Positions 57,988-64,000 of a DNA stretch of 64,000 nucleotides are shown here, in pieces. Made by a program: the position numbers and the translations under genes. Source of the DNA: Candidatus Methanomethylicaceae archaeon (GTDB lineage: Archaea > Thermoproteota > Methanomethylicia > Methanomethylicales > Methanomethylicaceae). Positions within the stretch are counted from its first letter, which is position 1. Each line of letters opens with the position of its first letter. A model generated the notes under the pieces. That model saw nothing but the letters and a program-made list of their open reading frames with translations. It was not told where the DNA came from and did no database searches. The DNA is taken from positions 1 through 64,000 of the forward strand of contig JACTUC010000004.1 of assembly GCA_015660995.1 (NCBI GenBank), read 5' to 3'.

Positions 57988-59127
57988 ATGATGAGTATGA
58001 CAGAAATGATGGAAACAAGGGCTTTAAGAGCTTATTCAATCGTTGATAGCTCATCAATAACCCCGCTTGACAAAGACTCATTTTTAGTTCCTTCCCAATC
58101 GAAGAATGGCAACAAATACCGAGTAGAGAGAATTAATGATAACGCATGGTCATGCGAATGCGCCGACCATCAATTTAGAAGGATGATCTGCAAGCATATT
58201 CTTAGTGTCCAACTCTGGCTTAACCTAACCAAGAATCTCAAGCCAAAAGCGATCAAGCCAGAGTACTCAGAAGTTCATGAGTGTAAGTTCTGCGGCTCGA
58301 CCGAGCTGATGAAGTATGGCAAGAAAACCAAGCAGTTCAAGCAACGCTACTATTGCAAGTCATGCCAGAGAACCTTTGTGCCAGATTCCATCACAAGAAA
58401 GATGTGGTTCAGACCTGAAGTCGTGACGAGTGTTTTAGACCTCTATTACAAGGGTGTTAGTCTAAGGAACATTCAGGATCACCTAAGCCAAATATGCGGA
58501 GTACAACTTAACAGCCATGCCACGATTTTAAACTGGATTAAGAAGTACGAGTCACTGATAGGCGATTACGTCAAGACCCTCAAGCCAGAGATAGGAAAAC
58601 AGTGGCACGTCGATGAGATGAAAGTAAAATTTGGCGGTTCTTGGAAGTGGCTCTGGAATGTCATGGACAAGGACACCCGATTCCTTCTGGCATCCAACAT
58701 AACTGAAAGCAGGGATGTTGATGATGCAAGGGAAGTATTCGCTCTGGCTAAGGAAATAGCCAAGGGCCAGAAGCCAGAGAGGATAATCTCGGATGGACTG
58801 CCAGCCTATAAGAAAGCTGTAATCAAGGAGTTCTTCACCATTAGGAAACCGAGGACTGAGCATGTCAGCCACATCCACCTGACGGGTGACATTAACAACA
58901 ACCTCATAGAGAGGCTTCACGGAACTAAGAGGGATAGGGAAAAGGTCTTCAGGGGATTGAAGAAAGAAGAAACACCTATCATACCGATGCAAGACATCTA
59001 TTACAACTTTGTAAAGCCACACCAAGCATTACAAGGCAAGACCCCTGCCGAGAAGTCTGGCATAGGCATAGAAGATAGAAACAAGTGGCAAGGGTTAATT
59101 GAGAAATCCACTGCCTTAAAATCTTAA
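57988..59127 (+). CDS. DDE transposase with N-terminal SWIM zinc finger
   Basis: 379 residues. SWIM finger WSCECADHQFRRMICKH (C56, C58, C68, H70), zinc ribbon C99/C102 and C123/C126, helix-turn-helix about 140-180, then an RNase H-like catalytic core with D209 (WHVDEMKVKF), D269 (IISDGLPAYKKA) and E308 (NNNLIERLHGTKRDREKVFRG). The C-terminal YYNFVKPHQALQGKTPAE closes the core. The catalytic part resembles the IS6/IS240 type, whose 8-bp target duplication matches. No closer inverted repeats flank the gene alone, so it probably mobilises the whole element. Confidence 0.92.
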   Translation: MMSMTEMMETRALRAYSIVDSSSITPLDKDSFLVPSQSKNGNKYRVERINDNAWSCECADHQFRRMICKHILSVQLWLNLTKNLKPKAIKPEYSEVHECKFCGSTELMKYGKKTKQFKQRYYCKSCQRTFVPDSITRKMWFRPEVVTSVLDLYYKGVSLRNIQDHLSQICGVQLNSHATILNWIKKYESLIGDYVKTLKPEIGKQWHVDEMKVKFGGSWKWLWNVMDKDTRFLLASNITESRDVDDAREVFALAKEIAKGQKPERIISDGLPAYKKAVIKEFFTIRKPRTEHVSHIHLTGDINNNLIERLHGTKRDREKVFRGLKKEETPIIPMQDIYYNFVKPHQALQGKTPAEKSGIGIEDRNKWQGLIEKSTALKS

Positions 59128-59247
59128 TTTTTTATTGATTCCCAATTAGTATTTAAGCAAATTTAATAAACTAATAAGCTAAGAGAAACAAGAGGAGCAT
59201 ATTTTTAAGGTGGGCATTATTGTTGAGCCTAATAAAAGGTGAATTGC

Positions 59248-60009
59248 GTGCCGATTACTGAGATTTTTCCTAATCCCACCGTGAAACAAGTGATATTTGA
59301 AATAAGGTATCCTAATTTGTTTTTCTTGGAAAATAAAATCGGTGATTTGCAACAAAAGATAATGGGGGAATTTCCTAAATCTGCTCTTCTTTTTAGAAGA
59401 CAAATTGTTTTAGCTGATGTTGGTCCACAGGGCAAATTAGAGGAAATCTCTGGTAAATTTGATGAAATGGGGAGCAAGAAGATTTGGCAATTTCAATCGA
59501 ATAAGGGCTACAAATTGAACATTTCTACCAACTCCCTAGATATAACATCAGAATACCACAAGACCTACAATTTAGGTAGTGGCGATAGATTCAGAGAAGT
59601 AATTAAAAATGCGTTAGATAATTTTTTTGAATTAACTATGATACCGACAGTTACACGAATTGGCCTAAGATATGTTGATGAGTGCCCAATTCCAAACAAG
59701 ACTAATAGAACATTTAAGAGATATTATAAGTCAGTTTTCCCTATTGAAAGATTTAACTTGGCGCAATCTGAGGAAATGTTCTTTAGAACTGTAACAACCA
59801 AAGATAACCTTGGATTAATATACATGGAAACCTTGGCAAAAGTGCAGGATAAATATAAATTGGTTTTAGATTTTGATGGTTTTGCAACTAATGTTTCTTC
59901 CCCAGAATGTTTAGCGACTACTGATAAGTTACATGATTTAATAGTAAAGGAATATGAAAACACGATAAAGGAACCAGTTTATGAATATATGCGACAACGA
60001 AGGGATTGA
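59248..60009 (+). CDS. TIGR04255-like protein of unknown function
   Basis: 253 residues from GTG 59248 (AGGTGA 5 bp before; an earlier GTG at 59239 overlaps that site). Start VPITEIFPNPTVKQVIFEIRYPNLF, middle SNKGYKLNISTNSLDITSEYHKTY, then FFELTMIPTVTRIGLRYVDECPI and C-terminal LDFDGFA... HDLIVKEYENTIKEPVYEYM. This is the pattern of the sporadic TIGR04255 family (strand-helix N terminus and R-GLRY-D), which has no known activity. First of three consecutive cargo genes. Family call moderate, function unknown. Confidence 0.65.
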   Translation: MPITEIFPNPTVKQVIFEIRYPNLFFLENKIGDLQQKIMGEFPKSALLFRRQIVLADVGPQGKLEEISGKFDEMGSKKIWQFQSNKGYKLNISTNSLDITSEYHKTYNLGSGDRFREVIKNALDNFFELTMIPTVTRIGLRYVDECPIPNKTNRTFKRYYKSVFPIERFNLAQSEEMFFRTVTTKDNLGLIYMETLAKVQDKYKLVLDFDGFATNVSSPECLATTDKLHDLIVKEYENTIKEPVYEYMRQRRD

Positions 60010-60011
60010 TA

Positions 60012-60281
60012 ATGGACAATGATCTGAAAGAAGTTGGTTATGAACCACCTGAAAATGATTACAAATCGTTTAAATCGCAAGGTACTGGAGGACACTCAAT
60101 ATCACAAGAGTATAAGACAATTGTTTTTCCTTTTGACAAATATGAGATTACAGTCAAATTGACATTAAATAATGAATTTGTCAACATTGAAGGAGTGAAA
60201 ATAAATAAAGATTTCACGTCTTACAAACAAAAGATAACGTCTAACGGCTTCCATGATGTAGAAAAATTCTACAAAGAGTAA
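60012..60281 (+). CDS. Small hypothetical protein, 89 aa
   Basis: ATG 60012, 2 bp after the preceding stop. A soluble, acidic N-terminal half (DNDLKEVGYEPPENDYKSFK) and a beta-rich C-terminal half (TIVFPFDKYEITVKLTLNNEFVNIEGVKI). No family recognised. The pairing of one small and two mid-sized genes is a pattern of toxin-antitoxin or defence modules, but no toxin fold is evident. Confidence 0.55.
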   Translation: MDNDLKEVGYEPPENDYKSFKSQGTGGHSISQEYKTIVFPFDKYEITVKLTLNNEFVNIEGVKINKDFTSYKQKITSNGFHDVEKFYKE

Positions 60282-60288
60282 CAGGTAT

Positions 60289-60918
60289 ATGTTCTATACC
60301 GAAAAGGTAGACACCGATCTCAGATTTGGTGATGTTGTTAGAGGTTTTTTTGCAGTTACGCCAAATATCAACGAGCCATTTGTTAATGGTGCCAATAAAA
60401 ATTATAATATCGATGTTGTTTTTCCAGTATATTCGGTTATCATAGATCCATGTTGCCAGATAGGATCTAAACAAATCTCATTAACGCCATTAATTGAGAT
60501 CTGGCGATCTTTTTTTGATAATCCTTACTTGGTTGAAGACTTAACACGTATTAACAAACAAATGAAAGCTCAACAAGCAACCCCTCCAAATGATTGGAAC
60601 AACTATCCTGAAGAAAAGAAGGCAACAGAACTAAGAGAAGGACTACGTTATGCCTTCATTAGCCTTTTTGTTTATGAAAAACACTCGCCACTCCCTGAGT
60701 ATACTATTGATATGAAAGGATGTAAAAAAACAACAGGGTATTATATGATCGATTTTAGAAATATCCATAAAGTTTCATGTGATAAAATTCGAAAACCATC
60801 TGATGCAATAGAAACTAAAGTGCTGGAATTGTCTATTGTAACAAGAAATCAACTAAGGGATAAGATCGCAAGTTATTATGGGACTCGTATAAAAGAAGAT
60901 TTAACTGCTGAGGATTGA
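60289..60918 (+). CDS. Hypothetical protein, 209 aa
   Basis: ATG 60289, 7 bp after the previous stop. RFGDVVRGFFAVTPNI then PVYSVIIDPCCQIGSKQISLTPL recalls a loose group of accessory-island proteins with a GD-V...S-DC-I pattern near a beta-barrel; the match is weak and gives no function. The rest is helical (KKATELREGLRYAFISLF) with a Cys near 163 (KVSCDKIRK). Ends 16 bp before the right terminal repeat; a T-run follows. Confidence 0.55.
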   Translation: MFYTEKVDTDLRFGDVVRGFFAVTPNINEPFVNGANKNYNIDVVFPVYSVIIDPCCQIGSKQISLTPLIEIWRSFFDNPYLVEDLTRINKQMKAQQATPPNDWNNYPEEKKATELREGLRYAFISLFVYEKHSPLPEYTIDMKGCKKTTGYYMIDFRNIHKVSCDKIRKPSDAIETKVLELSIVTRNQLRDKIASYYGTRIKEDLTAED

Positions 60919-60928
60919 ATTTTTTTGA
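60919..60928 (+). terminator. T-run after the last cargo gene
   Basis: ATTTTTTTGA directly after the stop at 60918 and before the right inverted repeat. Likely limits read-through into the host S15 promoter. Confidence 0.4.
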
Positions 60929-60934
60929 TAGCTT

Positions 60935-60985
60935 CCAACCCTATTTGACCAATCCTGATTGACCACCCCGAGGTTGACCAGAACC
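60935..60985. repeat. Right terminal inverted repeat, 51 bp
   Basis: Perfect inverse complement of 54394-54444; begins CCAACCCT and ends CCAGAACC. Identity for all 51 bases marks the element edge. Confidence 0.98.
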
Positions 60986-60993
60986 CGAATAGC
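60986..60993. repeat. Right target-site duplication
   Basis: CGAATAGC, same as 54386-54393. The S15 TATA box begins 5 bp further on. Confidence 0.95.
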
Positions 60994-60997
60994 TAAG

Positions 60998-61006
60998 GCT
61001 TAAATA
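60998..61006 (+). promoter_or_regulatory. TATA box for S15
   Basis: GCTTAAATA, about 40 bp before the S15 start, just outside the element edge. It explains how S15 stays expressed after insertion. Confidence 0.6.
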
Positions 61007-61044
61007 ATGGTTTTTTATTTTATGCTTTGCTTAGGGTGGCATCA

Positions 61045-61494
61045 TTGAGGAAGAGCAAGATCAAAGGAAGTTCACATTCGATCAGACCGATTGAGAGCGG
61101 CGCCCCAAAATGGGTTAAGTTATCCAACGATGAAGTGGAGTCCACCATATTGGACTTAGCCAAGAAGGGCGTCCCGCAGTCACAGATCGGCGTCCTGCTA
61201 AGGGACCAATACGGCGTCCCGCTGGCGAAGCAGGTGACCAGCAAGAAGGTAGGCAAAGTGCTTTCCGAGAGGGGCGAGGCATCCAAGATACCCGAGGACA
61301 TGTTCAACCTTATCAAGCACGCAGGCGCCATACGTGGTCATCTGGAGGAGCACCCAAAGGACATGAGCTCCAAGCATGGGCTCCAGCTTCTCGAGTCCAA
61401 GATAAACCGCCTTGCGAAATATTATAGATCCATGGGAAAAATCCCTAGGGACTGGAAGTACTCCCCAGAGAAGGCATCCATTCTAGTACGATAG
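61045..61494 (+). CDS. rps15: Ribosomal protein uS15
   Basis: 149 residues from TTG 61045, which follows GGTGG at 61034-61038; earlier in-frame TTG/GTG codons would put extra residues before the usual basic start. GAPKWVKLSNDEVESTILDLAKKGVPQSQIGVLLRDQYG is the archaeal N-terminal domain, and LLESKINRLAKYYRSMGKIPRDWKYSPEKA the S15 core. RecJ-like gene follows 12 bp on. Confidence 0.95.
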   Translation: MRKSKIKGSSHSIRPIESGAPKWVKLSNDEVESTILDLAKKGVPQSQIGVLLRDQYGVPLAKQVTSKKVGKVLSERGEASKIPEDMFNLIKHAGAIRGHLEEHPKDMSSKHGLQLLESKINRLAKYYRSMGKIPRDWKYSPEKASILVR

Positions 61495-61506
61495 AGGAGT
61501 AAAAAC

Positions 61507-62946
61507 TTGTCCCTTCCCGGGGGATCCCTGCAGTCTTTCTACGAGAGAGCGGAAAGCATTGCAAAATCCCTGTCGTCAATCTCAGAAGAGGACGGCGTTC
61601 TGGTCATATCCCATTTGGACGCCGACGGTCTCTCTGCCGGCAGCATCATGCTCCAAGCCCTTTTGAACAGGGGCATTTCGCCGATGATGAGGATCGTGAA
61701 GCAGCTGGACGGGGACGTCGTCGAAGAGATCTTGAAATGCAGCCACAGATTCATAATATTCACCGATCTCGGTAGCGGCCAGAAGTCCCTCCTAAAGAGG
61801 ATCGAGGGCAAGGAGCTTATCGTGGTTGACCACCACCAGCCGGAGCAGGTCGAGCTGAAGATGCTGGAGCTCAACCCGCACCTCTTCGGTTTTGACGGAT
61901 CGTCTGAGCTCTCGGCGGCAGGTACCGCCTACATACTCGCCGTGAAAATGGACGAGCGGAATAAATATCTGGCAAACCTAGCGATAGTGGGTGCCCTCGG
62001 GGATATCCAAGACAAGGGCGAACGTAGCACGCTTGTAGGCATCAACGCGAAGATAGCCGAAGACGCTGAGAAAGCCGGCATCCTAACGGTCAAGAAGGGG
62101 CTGAAGCTCTACGGCTTTGAATCTAGGCCCTTGGTGCAGTGCATGGAATACACGCTCGAACCATTCCTGCCAGGGCTCAGCGGCGACGAGGGCGCGTGCT
62201 ACAAGTTCATAAAAGACCTCGGAATCGATCCCAGGAGACCGGACGGGAGCTGGAAGTCAATTGCCGACCTTACAAGGGAAGACCAGAGGACGGTCATCAA
62301 TGGAGTGATAAAGTACCTCATATCCCACGGGCTTACCAGTAGAGAGGCCGAGAGTATAGTCGGCGCAATATACATCTTCCCCAGCGAGAGCCCTGACGGA
62401 CCCCTAAGAGACGCCAGGGAGTTCTCTTCGTCGATCAACGCGTGCGGGAGACTGGGCCGTTACGGCTTGGGAATATCCATATGCTTGGGGGATAGGGAAC
62501 GGGCACTCGCCGAACTTAAAGAGGTGGCCCAGGAGTACAAACGCGCCATATCCGGCTGCCTCAAATGGATCGGAGACAACAAGGGTGCGATAAGGATACT
62601 CCCACATGTTCAGGCAATATACGGCGGGACTCAGATAGACGACAAGATGATCGGGACAATCGTTTCGATAGCATTCAACACGAAGCCATTCACTACTGAC
62701 AGGCCCATCGTCGGCTTTGCAAGCACGGCAGGCGTCGTAAAGGTATCGGCCAGGGGGACCCCGGACCTCGTGAAGAGGGGCCTGAACCTCGGAAAAGTGA
62801 TGAAGGAAGCCTCGGAGAAACTCGGAGGCACAGGTGGCGGGCATAACATCGCCGCCGGGGCCCAAATACCGGCTGGAAAGGAGGACGAGTTCCTCGATAG
62901 CGCGGACGAGATCTTTGCAAAAACCATTCTGGGCGTCAAGCTATGA
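61507..62946 (+). CDS. DHH-family RecJ-like phosphoesterase/exonuclease
   Basis: 479 residues, TTG start at 61507. Motif I ISHLDADGLSAGSI, FTDLGSG, motif III VVDHHQPEQ (DHH), archaeal linker ALGDIQDKGER, and DHHA1 LGGTGGGHNIAAGAQIP near the C terminus. Archaeal homologues associate with the CMG replisome or act as nucleases on ssDNA/RNA. Between S15 and Pcc1, overlapping Pcc1 by 4 bp. Confidence 0.9.
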   Translation: MSLPGGSLQSFYERAESIAKSLSSISEEDGVLVISHLDADGLSAGSIMLQALLNRGISPMMRIVKQLDGDVVEEILKCSHRFIIFTDLGSGQKSLLKRIEGKELIVVDHHQPEQVELKMLELNPHLFGFDGSSELSAAGTAYILAVKMDERNKYLANLAIVGALGDIQDKGERSTLVGINAKIAEDAEKAGILTVKKGLKLYGFESRPLVQCMEYTLEPFLPGLSGDEGACYKFIKDLGIDPRRPDGSWKSIADLTREDQRTVINGVIKYLISHGLTSREAESIVGAIYIFPSESPDGPLRDAREFSSSINACGRLGRYGLGISICLGDRERALAELKEVAQEYKRAISGCLKWIGDNKGAIRILPHVQAIYGGTQIDDKMIGTIVSIAFNTKPFTTDRPIVGFASTAGVVKVSARGTPDLVKRGLNLGKVMKEASEKLGGTGGGHNIAAGAQIPAGKEDEFLDSADEIFAKTILGVKL

Positions 62947-63188
62947 GATCCAGCATAACGATAAAGCGGGATTATGGCAATAATGCCCTCGCAAAGAAGG
63001 TCCTGAAAGCCCTCCAGCCTGATAACAGAGAGGTCCCTGCAAACACGACCATCAGCATGAACGTTACAGGTGGCTCCCTCCTCATCGATGTAAAGTCCAC
63101 GGGCAATCTGCCGTCGTTCCTCAGGACGATCGACGATCTCCTCCTCTGCCTTCAGACAGCTGAAGGGGCGGCAAAGGGCGCTGGCTGA
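62943..63188 (+). CDS. pcc1: KEOPS subunit Pcc1
   Basis: 81 residues, normal for Pcc1, the dimerising subunit that binds Kae1. ALAKKVLKALQPDNREVPANTTISMNVTGGSLLIDV and SFLRTIDDLLLCLQTAE match. ATG overlaps the RecJ-like stop. With Kae1 and Bud32 it shows KEOPS genes on both sides of the transposon. Confidence 0.88.
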   Translation: MRSSITIKRDYGNNALAKKVLKALQPDNREVPANTTISMNVTGGSLLIDVKSTGNLPSFLRTIDDLLLCLQTAEGAAKGAG

Positions 63189-63335
63189 GAGCCACTCTCG
63201 GTGTCTGCCGCAAGCGATGGTTGCACCTGCAAAGAGGTGTGAAAATACGACAGTGCGAAGGCTTCCCAGGAAAAGCCAAACCAAAGTTTATATTGCTGTT
63301 TCCCTTTTTGCTCTTACGTTACTGCGGTGAGATCA

Positions 63336-63962
63336 ATGTCCGAACAAAAGACACCGACTAAACTGAAGGATAAATGGCGCCAAAAGAAATGGTACGTCGT
63401 TATAGCGCCAGCTGCCTTCGGGAATGTTGAGCTCGGCAAGACCCTATCTGAGGACCCGCAGAAGCTCGTTGGACGGGTTCTGGAATCGACGCTTTATAAT
63501 ATCACTGAGGACTTTTCGCAACTCCACGTCAAGCTGTTCTTCAGGATTACAAAAGTTGAGGGGGACAAGGCCCATACAATGTTCAAGGGCCACGACCTCG
63601 CAAGAGACTATCTGAGAAGCTTGGTAAGGAGGGGAAGCTCAAGGATCGATGGGATATATCCAATAACCACCAAGGATGGTTACAGGATGAGAGTGGGCGT
63701 GATCGCCCTCTCCGCGGTCAGGACCAAGAGCTCGCAGAAGCACTCTATCAGGCACTTGATGGAAGACACTATCAGCAAGAAGAATGGGCTGCTCATGTAC
63801 GACGAACTCATCCAGCAGCTTGTGCTGGGCAAGATTGCCTCGGAGATATACAACGCTGCGAAGTCAGTCTACCCGCTGAGGAAGATCGAGGTAAGGAAGA
63901 GCGAGCTTGTCGTTATTGGCGGCACCAAGCCTGAAGTGGCTGAGCCAGCGCCCTCCCAATAA
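63336..63962 (+). CDS. rps3ae: Ribosomal protein eS1 (S3ae)
   Basis: 208 residues from ATG 63336 (GGTGAGATCA just before). KDKWRQKKWYVVIAPAAFGNVELGKTLSEDP, VLESTLYNITEDFSQLHVKLFFRI and SIRHLMEDTISKKN are diagnostic. Binds the 3' end of 16S rRNA at the platform. A T-rich tract follows the stop. Confidence 0.96.
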   Translation: MSEQKTPTKLKDKWRQKKWYVVIAPAAFGNVELGKTLSEDPQKLVGRVLESTLYNITEDFSQLHVKLFFRITKVEGDKAHTMFKGHDLARDYLRSLVRRGSSRIDGIYPITTKDGYRMRVGVIALSAVRTKSSQKHSIRHLMEDTISKKNGLLMYDELIQQLVLGKIASEIYNAAKSVYPLRKIEVRKSELVVIGGTKPEVAEPAPSQ

Positions 63963-63985
63963 AAGCTTTTTTTATATCTCCCTCT
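63963..63985 (+). terminator. T-rich tract after S3ae
   Basis: AAAGCTTTTTTTATATCTCC directly after the stop; typical archaeal termination context. Nothing else is visible to the end of the window. Confidence 0.5.
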
Positions 63986-64000
63986 CTATTCTCGTATTGG

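Larger units (their letters stand above)
54394..60985. mobile_element. 6.6-kb transposon carrying an RM module and unknown cargo
   Basis: Bounded by perfect 51-bp inverted repeats and flanked by an 8-bp direct target duplication, so it is a complete element that moved as one unit. Visibly more AT-rich than the genes on both sides. Contents: minus-strand specificity subunit, nuclease-methyltransferase and zinc-ribbon genes; plus-strand transposase in the middle; then three plus-strand unknown genes. The target lies between the ITPase stop and the S15 TATA box, so no host gene is broken. The absence of decay in the repeats suggests recent insertion. Only one transposase is present, so this is not a composite of two insertion sequences. 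Confidence 0.93.

Noticed and set aside
57898-59238. A separate simple insertion sequence around the transposase gene only
   Set aside because: No inverted repeats or target duplication of that size were found beside the gene; the only matching ends are the 51-bp repeats at the outside of the 6.6-kb unit.

Overview
The window is archaeal chromosomal DNA. It carries almost the whole archaeal ribosomal-protein superoperon, including archaeal/eukaryotic-type proteins (S4e, L32e, L19e, L18e, L7Ae, S28e, L24e, S6e, S24e, S27ae, S3ae). It also carries archaeal RNA polymerase subunits D, N and E, Spt4, aIF2-gamma, aIF5B, the KEOPS proteins Kae1, Bud32 and Pcc1, GTP-dependent dephospho-CoA kinase, isopentenyl phosphate kinase, archease/RtcB and intron-containing tRNA genes. 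TATA-like boxes, GGTG-type Shine-Dalgarno sites and many TTG/GTG starts fit this. The gene order is compatible with a TACK-type lineage, but nothing here fixes the phylum.

Layout. 1-6.6 kb: an AT-rich accessory block ending in a tyrosine recombinase that abuts, and reads into, an intron-bearing tRNA-Ser(CGA). It looks like one end of an integrated element; the other end lies outside the window. It holds the tail of a membrane protein, a YdhR-like protein, an SRPBCC protein, unknown proteins, an HNH-type protein, a DEDD exonuclease-like protein and several intergenic repeats. 6.8-9.5 kb: archease, RtcB RNA ligase and a metallo-beta-lactamase protein. 9.5-14 kb (minus strand): valS, a DUF47/PhoU-like protein, a PitA-type phosphate transporter and a cysteine-rich unknown. 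14.2-32 kb: a mini-ORF resembling the start of S25e, a SPOUT methyltransferase, then L3 to L15, SecY, adenylate kinase, an EMC3-like protein, cytidylate kinase, Cbf5 and a methyltransferase. 32.1 kb: a tRNA-Ser(GGA) best explained with two introns. 32.4-44.8 kb: S13-S4-S11-RpoD-L18e-L13-S9-RpoN-S2, Memo, isoprenoid genes (a degenerate GHMP-kinase-like protein, IPK, type 2 IDI, prenyl synthase), GluRS, L7Ae-S28e-L24e-Ndk. 44.9-54.4 kb: aIF5B, S6e, aIF2-gamma, a PIN protein, RpoE, Spt4, DPCK, glutamate dehydrogenase (opposite strand), S24e, S27ae, Kae1, Bud32, ITPase. 61-64 kb: S15, a RecJ-like DHH protein, Pcc1, S3ae.

The standout is 54394-60985: a 6.6-kb AT-rich transposon inserted between the ITPase and S15 genes. 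It has perfect 51-bp terminal inverted repeats and an 8-bp target duplication (CGAATAGC). One arm encodes a small zinc-ribbon protein, a fused nuclease-methyltransferase and a specificity subunit: a BcgI-like restriction-modification module with no separate translocase. The middle encodes a DDE transposase with an N-terminal SWIM zinc finger. The other arm holds three unrecognised or barely recognised genes in tight order. Cargo genes end 12-16 bp from the repeats, so the element is compact and, with identical ends, probably recent. It is the best candidate for an undescribed system: a single-transposase unit carrying a restriction-modification module plus a possible second defence or addiction cassette.
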